A DNA stretch of 64,000 nt from Pseudomonas sp. UBA6562. GTDB taxonomy: Bacteria > Pseudomonadota > Gammaproteobacteria > Pseudomonadales > Pseudomonadaceae. The position numbers and the translations under genes were made by a program. Under the pieces are notes generated by a model. The model was not told the origin of the DNA. It saw nothing but the letters and a program-made list of their open reading frames with translations, and searched no databases. The stretch covers positions 62,001-126,000 of the forward strand of contig NZ_DJJS01000004.1 of assembly GCF_002434265.1 (NCBI RefSeq), given 5' to 3'. Below are positions 1 to 8,336 of the stretch, in pieces (the first letter of the stretch is position 1; every line of letters starts with the position of its first letter).

Positions 1-1
1 G

Positions 2-496
2 CGCGCCAAAGAGCGCGTCTACTCGTTCCGCGACAGTAAGCACCGCTGGGACCCGAAGAACCAGCGCCCCGAGCTGTGGAACGTGTACAACGGCAAGGTC
101 AACAAGGGCGAGTCGATCCGCGTCTTCCCGCTGTCGAACTGGACCGAGCTGGACATCTGGCAGTACATCTATCTCGAAGGCATCCCGATCGTGCCGCTGT
201 ACTTCGCCGCCGAGCGCGAAGTGATCGAGAAGAACGGCACCCTGATCATGATCGACGACGAGCGTATCCTCGAGCACCTGTCCGAGGAAGAGAAGGCCCG
301 CATCGTCAAGAAGAAGGTGCGCTTCCGTACCCTGGGCTGCTACCCGTTGACGGGTGCCGTCGAGTCCGAGGCCGAATCGCTGACCGACATCATTCAGGAA
401 ATGCTGCTGACGCGGACGTCCGAGCGCCAGGGCAGGGTCATCGACCACGATGGCGCGGGCTCCATGGAAGACAAGAAACGCCAGGGCTACTTCTAA
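2..496 (+). CDS. cysD: Sulfate adenylyltransferase small subunit CysD (3' part only)
   Basis: Only the C-terminal 164 residues are present; the reading frame is open from base 2 and the gene starts upstream of the window. CysD is the catalytic adenylyltransferase subunit that makes adenosine 5'-phosphosulfate (APS) from ATP and sulfate in the cytoplasm, together with the GTPase CysN. The visible part carries CysD-typical stretches such as FPLSNWTELDIWQYI and the late RFRTLGCYPLTGAVES block. The stop is 15 bp before cysNC, as in a cysD-cysNC operon. Base use matches the neighbours. The assignment is secure; only the upstream half is missing because of the window edge. Confidence 0.95.
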   Translation, partial: RAKERVYSFRDSKHRWDPKNQRPELWNVYNGKVNKGESIRVFPLSNWTELDIWQYIYLEGIPIVPLYFAAEREVIEKNGTLIMIDDERILEHLSEEEKARIVKKKVRFRTLGCYPLTGAVESEAESLTDIIQEMLLTRTSERQGRVIDHDGAGSMEDKKRQGYF

Positions 497-511
497 TTTC
501 AGGGTTACTCC

Positions 512-2413
512 ATGTCGCACCAATCTGATCTGATCAGCGAGGACATCCTCGCCTACCTGGCCCAGCACGAGCGCAAGGAACTCCTGCGTTTCCTGACTTG
601 CGGCAACGTCGACGACGGCAAGAGCACCCTGATCGGGCGCCTGCTGCACGATTCGAAGATGATCTACGAGGACCACCTCGAGGCCATCACCCGCGACTCG
701 AAAAAATCCGGCACCACCGGTGAGGACATCGACCTGGCGCTGCTGGTCGACGGCCTGCAGGCCGAGCGCGAGCAGGGCATCACCATCGATGTCGCCTACC
801 GCTACTTCTCCACCGCCAAGCGCAAGTTCATCATCGCCGACACCCCGGGCCACGAGCAGTACACCCGCAACATGGCCACCGGCGCCTCGACCTGCGACCT
901 GGCGATCATCCTGGTCGACGCCCGCTACGGCGTGCAGACCCAGACCCGCCGCCACAGCTACATCGCCTCCCTGCTAGGCATCAAGCACATCGTGGTCGCG
1001 GTCAACAAGATGGACTTGAAGGGCTTCGACGAAGCCGTCTTCGAGTCAATCAAGAGCGACTACCTGGACTTCGCCGAGCGCATCGACCTGCAACCGTCGA
1101 GCCTGCACTTCGTACCCATGTCGGCGCTCAAGGGCGACAACGTGGTCAACCGCAGCGAGCGTTCGCCGTGGTACACCGGGCCTGCGCTGATGGAAATCCT
1201 GGAAACCGTGGAAGTGGCGGCCGACCGCAACTTCACCGACCTGCGTTTCCCAGTGCAGTACGTCAACCGGCCGAACCTGAACTTCCGTGGCTTCGCCGGC
1301 ACCGTCGCCAGCGGCATCGTGCACAAGGGCGACGAAGTGGTGGTGCTGCCGTCGGGCAAGAGCAGCCGGGTCAAGTCCATCGTCACCTACGAAGGCGAAC
1401 TGGAAAACGCAGGTCCCGGCCAGGCCATCACCCTGACCATGGAAGACGAGATCGACATCTCCCGTGGCGACCTGCTGGTGCATGCCGACAACGTTCCACC
1501 GGTAACCGACCAGTTCGACGCCATGCTGGTATGGATGGCCGAAGAGCCGATGCTGCCGGGCAAGAAATACGACATCAAGCGCGCCACCAGCTATGTGCCG
1601 GGCTCGATCGCCAGCATCACCCACAAGGTCGATGTGAACACCCTGGAGAAGGGCGCGGCCAGCGCGTTGCAGCTCAACGAGATCGGTCGGGTGAGCGTCA
1701 GCCTCGACTGGTCGGTGGCGCTGGACGGCTATGACAGCAACCGCACCACCGGCGCGTTCATCGTCATCGACCGCCTGACCAACGGCACCGTCGGCGCCGG
1801 CATGATCATCGCGCCGCCGGTTCTGCCCCATGGTGGCAACGGCCAGCATGGCAAAACCGCCCATGTCGCCACCGAAGAGCGTGCCCGGCGCTTCGGCCAG
1901 CAACCGGCCACCGTGCTGTTCAGCGGCCTGTCCGGCGCCGGCAAGAGCACCCTGGCCTATGCCGTGGAGCGCAAACTGTTCGACATGGGCCGAGCGGTCT
2001 ACGTGCTCGACGGTCAGAACCTGCGCCACGACCTGAACAAAGGCTTGCCGCAGGACCGCGCCGGTCGTACCGAGAACTGGCGCCGTGCCGCCCACGTGGC
2101 ACGCCAGTTCAACGAAGCCGGCCTGCTGACCTTGGCCGCTTTCGTCGCTCCGGACGCCGAAGGCCGCGAACAGGCCAAGGCGCTGATCGGCCAGGACCGC
2201 CTGCTGACCGTCTACGTCCAGGCCTCGCCCCTGGCCTGCCGCGCCCGCGATCCACAAGGGCTGTATGCGGCCGAAGGCGACAACATCCCGGGGGAAAGCT
2301 TCCCGTACGATGTGCCGCTGGACGCCGATGTGGTGATCGACACGCAGAACAGCAGCGTCGAGGAAGGCGTGAAGCAGGTGCTGGATGCGTTGCGTCGGCG
2401 TGGCGCGATCTAA
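512..2413 (+). CDS. cysNC: Bifunctional sulfate adenylyltransferase GTPase / APS kinase CysNC
   Basis: A 633-residue fusion. The N-terminal part is the CysN GTPase, with P-loop GNVDDGKST at residues 31-39, the switch motif DTPGHEQYTRNM and the guanine-binding NKMD. It drives APS synthesis by CysD. The last 175 or so residues are an APS kinase (CysC) with its own P-loop, GLSGAGKST, near residue 472; it phosphorylates APS to PAPS. The fusion channels both steps of sulfate activation and is common in Pseudomonas. It follows cysD by 15 bp and is closed by a strong hairpin terminator at 2431-2456. The ATG at 512 fits the family start. No key motif is missing. Confidence 0.96.
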   Translation: MSHQSDLISEDILAYLAQHERKELLRFLTCGNVDDGKSTLIGRLLHDSKMIYEDHLEAITRDSKKSGTTGEDIDLALLVDGLQAEREQGITIDVAYRYFSTAKRKFIIADTPGHEQYTRNMATGASTCDLAIILVDARYGVQTQTRRHSYIASLLGIKHIVVAVNKMDLKGFDEAVFESIKSDYLDFAERIDLQPSSLHFVPMSALKGDNVVNRSERSPWYTGPALMEILETVEVAADRNFTDLRFPVQYVNRPNLNFRGFAGTVASGIVHKGDEVVVLPSGKSSRVKSIVTYEGELENAGPGQAITLTMEDEIDISRGDLLVHADNVPPVTDQFDAMLVWMAEEPMLPGKKYDIKRATSYVPGSIASITHKVDVNTLEKGAASALQLNEIGRVSVSLDWSVALDGYDSNRTTGAFIVIDRLTNGTVGAGMIIAPPVLPHGGNGQHGKTAHVATEERARRFGQQPATVLFSGLSGAGKSTLAYAVERKLFDMGRAVYVLDGQNLRHDLNKGLPQDRAGRTENWRRAAHVARQFNEAGLLTLAAFVAPDAEGREQAKALIGQDRLLTVYVQASPLACRARDPQGLYAAEGDNIPGESFPYDVPLDADVVIDTQNSSVEEGVKQVLDALRRRGAI

Positions 2414-2430
2414 GCGCTGAGGTTGTACGG

Positions 2431-2456
2431 AAAACCCCGCTTCGGCGGGGTTTTTT
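2431..2456 (+). terminator. Rho-independent terminator after cysNC
   Basis: A perfect 10-bp stem (AAAACCCCGC / GCGGGGTTTT) with a TTCG tetraloop is followed by a run of T. It lies 18 bp after the cysNC stop and should end the cysDNC transcript. Confidence 0.93.
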
Positions 2457-2615
2457 GTGGCTAACCAAAAGACCAAGCCTTGTTTAGAAACTTAAAACCG
2501 GAAGCGTCCTACACCATGCCCTGCGACAGAGTGAGGTAGAGTTGGTGCTGGATATTCATCCACTACACGCACAAGTATTGGCGTATACCATCCCAGCCCA
2601 CGGAGAACGGAACGG

Positions 2616-3110
2616 ATGAAACTTCGCACCGAGCTGATGCCCCCTGTCTTGGACAAAGCGCTGGTCAAGCGTCTGACTTATCTGGTGTCGACCATCGATG
2701 GCGGCGATCAGCATGCAGTGGCGCCGCTGCTGCAAGAGCTCAACCAGCTTGCTTCGGCCCAGTTCGATTTCTACGAGCTGCAAGGCATAGAGGGCGGCCA
2801 GGATCACATCACATGGGCGCGCACGGTATTGGCAACATCCTCGGTTCGCCTGCTGGCTGATGTCACACGGGAAGAGCTGGTCGAGCTGGTACGGCGCGTC
2901 ATGGCAGCAGAAGGGCCTGAACATTCGCTCAATTTCTGGCTGGAGATGTTGGAAGCCAACCTTCCCAACTGTGCGATATCGGATTTGATCTTTTGGCCCA
3001 GTGTCTACTTCGAGGGTACAGCCGCCCCGCGCGATTTGTCTGCGGAGCGAGTGGTCGAGATCGCATTGGCTGACAGTGGGCGCAAGACCGCCGATGATCG
3101 AGTGGTATAG
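2616..3110 (+). CDS. Hypothetical protein, 164 aa
   Basis: I do not recognise this protein. It is a soluble, acidic, mostly helical-looking 164-residue product (start MKLRTELMPPVLDKALVKR) with no signal peptide, no membrane segment and no catalytic motif I can name. It begins with ATG after a GGAGAACGGAACGG purine-rich stretch at about 2600-2614 that can serve as a ribosome binding site. It stands alone between the cysNC terminator and the convergent mdeR-like gene, whose stop lies 18 bp past this stop. Its GC content looks somewhat lower than its neighbours', which may hint at acquisition. Size and composition would allow an immunity-type or regulatory protein, but nothing in the sequence proves that. 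Confidence 0.6.
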   Translation: MKLRTELMPPVLDKALVKRLTYLVSTIDGGDQHAVAPLLQELNQLASAQFDFYELQGIEGGQDHITWARTVLATSSVRLLADVTREELVELVRRVMAAEGPEHSLNFWLEMLEANLPNCAISDLIFWPSVYFEGTAAPRDLSAERVVEIALADSGRKTADDRVV

Positions 3111-3127
3111 GGTCGGGCTCGTGCGCA

Positions 3128-3595
3128 TCAACGCGTCGGAATCACGCGTTGGTGCTTCACGGCTTTGTAGGAAAAACTCGAATAGATTTCTTTGACGCCA
3201 GGCAGGCGCTGCAGTATTTCACGAGCGAACTCGCCAAACGACTCCAAGTCCCGCGCCAGCACTTCGAGCAAAAAATCGTAGCGCCCGGAAACATGATGAC
3301 AGGCCACGATCTGCGGAATGTCCATCAGTCGCTGTTCGAACGCCTGCGCGGCGTCCTTGCCATGGGAGTCCATCATGATGCTGACGAACGCCGTGACGCC
3401 GAAGCCCAGCGCCTTGGGCGACAGCACGGCCTGGTAGCCAGTGATGTAGCCATGTTCCTCCAGCCGTTTGACGCGGCGCCAGCAGGGCGAGGTGGTGAGC
3501 GCGACCTGGTCGGCGAGCTCGGCGATGGTCAGGCGGGCGTTGCGCTGGAGCGCATCCAACAAAGCACGGTCGGTTCGGTCGAGGTCGATTGGCAT
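3128..3595 (-). CDS. mdeR: Lrp/AsnC-family transcriptional regulator, MdeR-like
   Basis: A 155-residue protein from the ATG at 3595. Longer upstream starts exist in frame, but the protein then begins MPIDLDRTDRALLDALQR, the usual Lrp family start. An N-terminal helix-turn-helix (about residues 15-55, with LTIAELADQVALTTSPCWRR) is followed by an effector-binding RAM/ligand domain. It is transcribed divergently from the methionine gamma-lyase gene, with 127 bp between the starts. In P. putida the Lrp homolog MdeR sits in this position and activates mdeA in response to methionine. The gene name follows from that context; the family assignment is certain, the specific role is inferred. Confidence 0.85.
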   Translation of the reverse strand: MPIDLDRTDRALLDALQRNARLTIAELADQVALTTSPCWRRVKRLEEHGYITGYQAVLSPKALGFGVTAFVSIMMDSHGKDAAQAFEQRLMDIPQIVACHHVSGRYDFLLEVLARDLESFGEFAREILQRLPGVKEIYSSFSYKAVKHQRVIPTR

Positions 3596-3722
3596 GGGAT
3601 GCCCTTGCATGTGCGGATTTATTGTTTTCGTTGCCGAGCATCGGTCCCGCATCGGGGCAAAACGGCAAAAAACCCGGCAGGTCCAGGCATAAGCTTAGAG
3701 CAACTCCCCGCAGGTGCCGGCC

Positions 3723-4919
3723 ATGAACAACGCCAACAGAACGCCAGGCTTCTCCACCCGCGCCATCCACCATGGCTACGATCCGCTGTCCCATGGTGGC
3801 GCGCTGGTTCCCCCGATCTACCAGACGTCGACCTACGCTTTCGCCTCAGCCGAATACGGCGCCGCCTGTTTTGCCGGCGAGGCCGACGGGCACGTGTATA
3901 GCCGCATCTCCAACCCGACCCTGGCGCTGCTCGAGCAGCGCATGGCTTCGCTGGAAGGAGGGGAGGCCGGGCTGGCGCTGGCCTCGGGCATGGGCGCGAT
4001 CACCGCTACACTGTGGACGTTGCTGCGGCCGGGCGATGAGCTGATCGTAGGTACCACCGTCTATGGTTGCACCTTCGCCTTCATGCACCACGGCATCGGT
4101 GAGTTCGGGGTCAAGGTGCGGCATGTCGACCTCGCTGACGTACACGCCTTGAAGGCAGCGATCACGCCGAACACGCGGATGATCTATTTCGAAACGCCGG
4201 CCAATCCGAACATGCGCTTGGTGGATATCGCTGCCGTGGCAGGGGTGGCGCGTGGGCATGATCTGGTCGTGGTGGTCGACAACACCTATTGCACGCCTTA
4301 CTTGCAACAGCCTTTGGCGCTGGGTGCCGACCTAGTGGTGCATTCGGCGACCAAGTACTTGAGTGGCCATGGCGACCTCACTGCCGGGCTGGTGGTGGGG
4401 CGCAAGGCGCTGATCGAGCGGATTCGCCTGCAAGGGCTCAAGGACATGACGGGTGCGGTACTCTCGCCACACGATGCTACGTTGCTGATGCGTGGCATCA
4501 AGACCCTGTCGCTGCGCATGGAGCGCCATTGCAGCAACGCCCAGCAGGTCGCCGAACTGCTCGCAGGCCAGGCGAACGTGGCGTGGGTGCGCTATCCCGG
4601 TTTGCCGTCGTTCGATCAATACGCGCTGGCACAGCGGCAGATGCGCTTGCCGGGCGGCATGGTCGCTTTCGAACTCGGGGGCGGCGTCGAGGCGGGGCGG
4701 CGATTCATGAACGCGTTGCAGTTGTTCGCCCGCGCAGTGAGCCTGGGCGACGCCGAGTCACTGGCGCAGCATCCGGCGAGCATGACCCATTCCAGCTATA
4801 CCGCGCAGGAGCGCGCGCACCATGGTATTTCCGATGGGCTGGTGCGCCTGTCGGTGGGGCTCGAAGACGTGGAGGATCTGCTGGCGGATGTGCGACAGGC
4901 ACTCGAGGTCTGCGTTTGA
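3723..4919 (+). CDS. mdeA: Methionine gamma-lyase MdeA
   Basis: A PLP-dependent gamma-family enzyme that splits L-methionine to methanethiol, 2-oxobutyrate and ammonia. From the ATG at 3723 the protein has 398 residues, exactly the length of the P. putida enzyme; a GTG nine bases upstream is possible but has no better ribosome binding site. Visible active-site residues: Tyr59 and Arg61 (HVYSRISNP), Tyr114, Cys116 (VYGCTFAF), which distinguishes methionine gamma-lyase from cystathionine lyases, and PLP-binding Lys211 (HSATKYLSGH). The adjacent divergent Lrp-type gene is the probable regulator. Cystathionine gamma-synthase or O-acetylhomoserine sulfhydrylase is unlikely given Cys116. Confidence 0.93.
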   Translation: MNNANRTPGFSTRAIHHGYDPLSHGGALVPPIYQTSTYAFASAEYGAACFAGEADGHVYSRISNPTLALLEQRMASLEGGEAGLALASGMGAITATLWTLLRPGDELIVGTTVYGCTFAFMHHGIGEFGVKVRHVDLADVHALKAAITPNTRMIYFETPANPNMRLVDIAAVAGVARGHDLVVVVDNTYCTPYLQQPLALGADLVVHSATKYLSGHGDLTAGLVVGRKALIERIRLQGLKDMTGAVLSPHDATLLMRGIKTLSLRMERHCSNAQQVAELLAGQANVAWVRYPGLPSFDQYALAQRQMRLPGGMVAFELGGGVEAGRRFMNALQLFARAVSLGDAESLAQHPASMTHSSYTAQERAHHGISDGLVRLSVGLEDVEDLLADVRQALEVCV

Positions 4920-5347
4920 AAGACGGTACACAGCGATATCCGTGCGAGCCAACACATCTTCAAACCGGCGTTCTTGTACGCGATATCAACACGTTTAGCC
5001 CTTTTGGGCAGGCTTTTCCGTTGCAGCCATCAAACCTGGCGGCGATGACCTGCGAATCGACCTGATCTCGCAGACTATCCGATTCCCTATCTGTAAGCGG
5101 CTGCCGTCAGCCCAGCACGGCCATCCCTGGATGGGCGAGAACAATAGCCGAAAAAGCCGTGAAGAACCTCTCATCAGCGAGTAGGCACGCAGCTAGCCGA
5201 AGCAAAGACGATCGTCCGCAAGGTTTCCATGGAAGGTAAAGATAGGTAAAAGCCGCAACGGCCAGGCCGGGCTTGATTCCATACTCGCGGCGGTGCCGAT
5301 TCCGTGAGTGGACGAGGCACCTGTTTCCCAGGTTTCGGAGCGTCGTA
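4920..5347. other. Non-coding stretch between mdeA and a small lipoprotein gene
   Basis: This 428-bp stretch has no convincing gene. Short open frames on both strands lack ribosome binding sites and recognisable content. A short GC hairpin followed by TTTT near 4996-5017 could be a weak mdeA terminator. The base composition is more AT-rich than the flanking genes. I see no repeat or RNA motif that I can name. Confidence 0.5.
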
Positions 5348-5482
5348 ATGAAATTGGAGCAAGTCTTGCGTGTGGTGGTAGCCGCGATGGTATCCAGTCT
5401 CTCGGGGTGCTGGTTGTTCATGCCGCCAGGCGGCGGCGGACATGGGGGTGGGGGCCCCGGCATGAGTGGTGGTCCGCGCTGA
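5348..5482 (+). CDS. Tiny Gly-rich putative lipoprotein, 44 aa
   Basis: A 44-residue product starting MKLEQVLRVVVAAMVSSLSGC. The hydrophobic N-terminus ends in a lipobox-like LSGC, so the mature lipoprotein would start at Cys21 and be only about 24 residues long: WLFMPP followed by Gly/His/Pro-rich sequence. The ATG at 5348 is preceded by GGAG at 5337-5340, a good spacing; a longer in-frame start at 5273 has no signal-peptide logic. It stands alone between mdeA and the convergent zapG. Similar Gly-rich mini-lipoproteins are, from memory, annotated in other pseudomonads, without a known function. Its size means it could be missed by gene callers. Confidence 0.7.
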   Translation: MKLEQVLRVVVAAMVSSLSGCWLFMPPGGGGHGGGGPGMSGGPR

Positions 5483-5624
5483 GCAGGCAGTGAAGGCGCC
5501 TGTCCATGCAGATTTGCAACGTTGCGCGGACTGGCTTGGGCAGTGTCCAGGTACGCAGCTAGTCGCCGGAAGGCTGAGTGACCGTGCCTTCGCTCGTGCG
5601 CCTTCCTTGTAAAACCCGCGCCCG

Positions 5625-5650
5625 AAAAAAAGGCCTCTTGCGAGGCCTTT
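5625..5650 (-). terminator. Terminator after zapG, possibly bidirectional
   Basis: A 9-bp stem (AAAGGCCTC / GAGGCCTTT) with a TTGC loop is flanked by an A-run on the plus strand, which is a T-run on the minus strand. It lies 15 bp past the zapG stop and also faces the small lipoprotein gene. Confidence 0.85.
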
Positions 5651-5664
5651 CGTCATTCAGCGGT

Positions 5665-6102
5665 TCAGTGCTTCAAACCGTAGCTCTCATCGAGCATGCC
5701 CGGCGAGTTCGGCGCTTTCGGCGCGTAGTCGCGCGGGGCGTCGGCGCTGTCGCGTGGTGGGGTCAGGCGGTCGCGGTGGTGCTGCGGCGCTTCGGAGTGC
5801 AAGGCGGCGAGCAGACGCTGGCGGGTGAGGTCGTCGAGCGCCAGGCGGTCGGCGCCTTCGGCCAGGTGGTCCTGCACGTCCTGATAGCTCTGGGTCAGGC
5901 GCTTGACCAGGGTGGCGGTGCTGTTGAAGTGCGTCACCACTTCGTTCTGATAACTGTCGAAGCGTTGCTGGAGATCATCCAGCTGACGTTGCGAGCTATT
6001 GGGCGCGGCACGGGGCAGCAGACGGGCAGCGACAAAGCCGGCGACCACGCCGACCACCAATGCCAGGGTCGGCAACAACCAAACAAGGAGCGAGAGTTCC
6101 AC
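5665..6102 (-). CDS. zapG: YhcB/ZapG family inner-membrane protein (DUF1043)
   Basis: A 145-residue protein with one N-terminal transmembrane helix (about residues 5-28, LVWLLPTLALVVGVVAGFVA), then a coiled-coil-like region (QRQLDDLQQRFDSYQNEV) and a disordered Pro-rich C-terminus. This matches the YhcB family, now called ZapG in Escherichia coli, which is linked to cell division and envelope growth. The gene runs minus, divergent from the alpha/beta hydrolase gene 140 bp away. It starts at an ATG preceded by GGAAGGA. The family assignment is based on architecture and recalled sequence; the division role in this organism is inferred. Confidence 0.85.
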   Translation of the reverse strand: MELSLLVWLLPTLALVVGVVAGFVAARLLPRAAPNSSQRQLDDLQQRFDSYQNEVVTHFNSTATLVKRLTQSYQDVQDHLAEGADRLALDDLTRQRLLAALHSEAPQHHRDRLTPPRDSADAPRDYAPKAPNSPGMLDESYGLKH

Positions 6103-6242
6103 GAGTCCTTCCTCTATAAACGGCTTTGCTTTACGTTAACGGCTCAGACCTGCGCTGTATACCGCGAGCGATCGCAACTATCTCAGAACAGAATTCAATC
6201 CGCTAGACGAATCGACCCCTCCCGAGGTCACGGAGTAGAGCC

Positions 6243-6878
6243 TTGCTTGTCCGCGAAACCCCTTGCGTCATCGACGGTCCGATCGGCCCCTTGGAAGGCC
6301 TGCACCTGGAAGTGGAGAACGCCCGTGGTGTGGTGCTGATCTGCCACCCCAACCCGGTGCAAGGCGGCACCATGCTCAACAAGGTGGTCTCGACCCTGCA
6401 ACGCACCGCCCGCGACGCCGGCTACAGCACGCTGCGCTTCAACTACCGCGGTGTCGGCCAGAGCGCCGGCAGCTCCGACATGGGCGCGGGGGAGGTCGAC
6501 GACGGCGAGGCCGCCGCCCAGTGGCTGCGCCAGCGTCATCCGCAGCTGCCGCTGGTGCTGATGGGGTTTTCTTTCGGTGGCTTTGTGGCCACGGCCTTGG
6601 CCGGGCGCCTCGAAAGCCAAGGCGTCGACATCGACCAGCTGTTCATGATCGCGCCGGCCGTGATGCGCCTGACCGAGCAGTTCGCGCTGCCGCAGCGTTG
6701 CCCCATCACCCTGATCCAGCCCGACGCCGACGAGGTCATCGATCCGCGCGTGGTTTACGAATGGTCTGACGCGCTGCCACGCCCCCATGCGTTGCTGAAA
6801 GTGGCAGAATGCGGGCACTTCTTCCATGGCAAGCTGACCGATCTGAAAGATCTGCTGTTGCCGCGCCTCTCGAACTGA
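6243..6878 (+). CDS. Alpha/beta hydrolase, dienelactone-hydrolase-like
   Basis: A 211-residue cytoplasmic hydrolase. It has the HPNPVQGGTM oxyanion-hole region at about residue 36, the nucleophile elbow GFSFGG near residue 100, a late Asp (PDADEVID) and the catalytic His in AECGHFFHG. This is the YqiA/OsmC-neighbour type of small prolyl-oligopeptidase-like esterase common in proteobacteria; its substrate is not known. The best start is TTG at 6243, 9 bp after GGAG, because no in-frame ATG gives the conserved N-terminus (RETPCVIDGPIGPLEG). It is 25 bp upstream of trpS and probably co-transcribed with it. Confidence 0.85.
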   Translation: MLVRETPCVIDGPIGPLEGLHLEVENARGVVLICHPNPVQGGTMLNKVVSTLQRTARDAGYSTLRFNYRGVGQSAGSSDMGAGEVDDGEAAAQWLRQRHPQLPLVLMGFSFGGFVATALAGRLESQGVDIDQLFMIAPAVMRLTEQFALPQRCPITLIQPDADEVIDPRVVYEWSDALPRPHALLKVAECGHFFHGKLTDLKDLLLPRLSN

Positions 6879-6903
6879 GCCAAGCCTGACCAAGCGAACA
6901 CCC

Positions 6904-8253
6904 ATGACTACGCGCATCCTTACCGGCATCACCACCACCGGCACCCCGCATCTGGGCAACTTTGCTGGCGCCATCGGCCCGGCCATCCGCGCCAGCCAGC
7001 AGCCGGGCGTCGATTCCTTCTACTTTCTGGCCGACTACCACGCCCTGATCAAGTGCGACGACCCGCAGCGCATCCAGCGCTCGCGCCTGGAAATCGCCGC
7101 CACCTGGCTGGCCGGTGGCCTGGACCCTGACAAAGTCACCTTCTATCGCCAGTCGGACATTCCCGAAATCCCCGAGCTTACCTGGCTGCTGACTTGCGTC
7201 GCCGGCAAGGGCCTGCTCAACCGCGCCCACGCCTATAAAGCCTCGGTAGACAAGAATCTGGAAAACGGTGAAGACCCGGATGCCGGCGTCAGCATGGGGC
7301 TGTTCAGCTACCCGGTGCTGATGGCCGCCGACATCCTCATGTTCAACGCCCACCGCGTACCGGTCGGCCGCGACCAGGTGCAGCACGTGGAGATGGCCCG
7401 CGACATCGGCCAGCGCTTCAACCACCTGTTCGGTCAGGGCAAGGAGTTCTTCACTCTGCCCGAAGCGGTGATCGAGGAAAGCGTCGCCACGCTGCCGGGC
7501 CTCGACGGGCGCAAGATGTCCAAGAGCTACGACAACACCATCCCCCTGTTCGCCAGCGCCAAGGACATGAAGGACGCCATCTCGCGCATCGTCACCGACT
7601 CGCGCGCGCCCGGCGAGGCGAAAGATCCCGACACTTCGCACCTGTTCACCCTGTTCCAGGCCTTCGCCACCCCGGCCCAGGCGCAAACCCTGCGCGACGA
7701 CCTGCTACAGGGCCTGGGCTGGGGCGAGGCCAAGCAGCGTTTGTTCCAACTGCTCGACGGCCAACTGGCCGCGCCACGCGAGCGTTACCACGAGCTGCTG
7801 GCCCGTCCGGCAGACCTCGAAGACATCCTGCTCGCCGGTGCCGCCAAGGCGCGCCGCACCGCCACGCCGTTCCTCGAGCAGCTGCGCGAAGCGGTAGGCC
7901 TGCGTTCGTTCCGCAACATCGTTCAGGCCGCGCCCGAAGTCGCCAAGAAGGCCGCCAAGAGTGCCCGCTTCGTCAGTTTCCGCGAACAGGACGGCAGCTT
8001 CCGCTTCCGCCTGCTGGCTGCCGATGGCGAGCAACTGCTGCTCTCGCGCACATTCGCCGACGGCAAGAGCGCTGGCGCGGTCAGCAAGCGATTGCAGCAG
8101 GGCGGTGAGGCGGACGTGCGCGTGGAAGGCCTGGGCTTCAGCCTCTGGCTGGAAGGCGAAGCGGTCGCCGAAGGCCCAACCTTCGCCGATGCGCAAGCGC
8201 GCGATGCAGCCATCGCCAGGCTGCGTGCGGCGCTGCAGCCGGTCGAGGCCTGA
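6904..8253 (+). CDS. trpS: Tryptophanyl-tRNA synthetase with C-terminal extra domain
   Basis: Class I aminoacyl-tRNA synthetase charging tRNA-Trp. The HIGH-type signature reads TPHLGNFAG near residue 13, and the second signature is KMSKS (GRKMSKSYDN) near residue 202. At 449 residues it is about 115 longer than the standard bacterial enzyme (about 334). The additional C-terminal part, from about residue 355, reads like two halves of a YegP/DUF1508-type fold (FRFRLLAADGEQLLLS..., then GFSLWLEGEAVAEG...). The extension appears to be normal for Pseudomonas, but its function is unknown to me. It follows the hydrolase gene and ends in a hairpin at 8288-8317. Confidence 0.95.
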   Translation: MTTRILTGITTTGTPHLGNFAGAIGPAIRASQQPGVDSFYFLADYHALIKCDDPQRIQRSRLEIAATWLAGGLDPDKVTFYRQSDIPEIPELTWLLTCVAGKGLLNRAHAYKASVDKNLENGEDPDAGVSMGLFSYPVLMAADILMFNAHRVPVGRDQVQHVEMARDIGQRFNHLFGQGKEFFTLPEAVIEESVATLPGLDGRKMSKSYDNTIPLFASAKDMKDAISRIVTDSRAPGEAKDPDTSHLFTLFQAFATPAQAQTLRDDLLQGLGWGEAKQRLFQLLDGQLAAPRERYHELLARPADLEDILLAGAAKARRTATPFLEQLREAVGLRSFRNIVQAAPEVAKKAAKSARFVSFREQDGSFRFRLLAADGEQLLLSRTFADGKSAGAVSKRLQQGGEADVRVEGLGFSLWLEGEAVAEGPTFADAQARDAAIARLRAALQPVEA

Positions 8254-8287
8254 GGCAGATTGACGCAAGTCTGATTGCCATTACTCG

Positions 8288-8317
8288 GGGCCGTCGCTAC
8301 AGTGACGGCCCGGTTTT
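8288..8317 (+). terminator. Likely terminator between trpS and zapE
   Basis: An 8-bp stem GGGCCGTC / GACGGCCC with an 8-base loop is followed by GGTTTTG. It lies 35 bp after the trpS stop. The T-run is short, so read-through into zapE is possible. Confidence 0.65.
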
Positions 8318-8336
8318 GTTGCCTCGCTAGCGAATT

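Noticed and set aside
1046..2476. A 476-codon open frame on the minus strand opposite cysNC
   Set aside because: Antisense shadow; the translation is rich in His, Gln and Gly without any recognisable fold.
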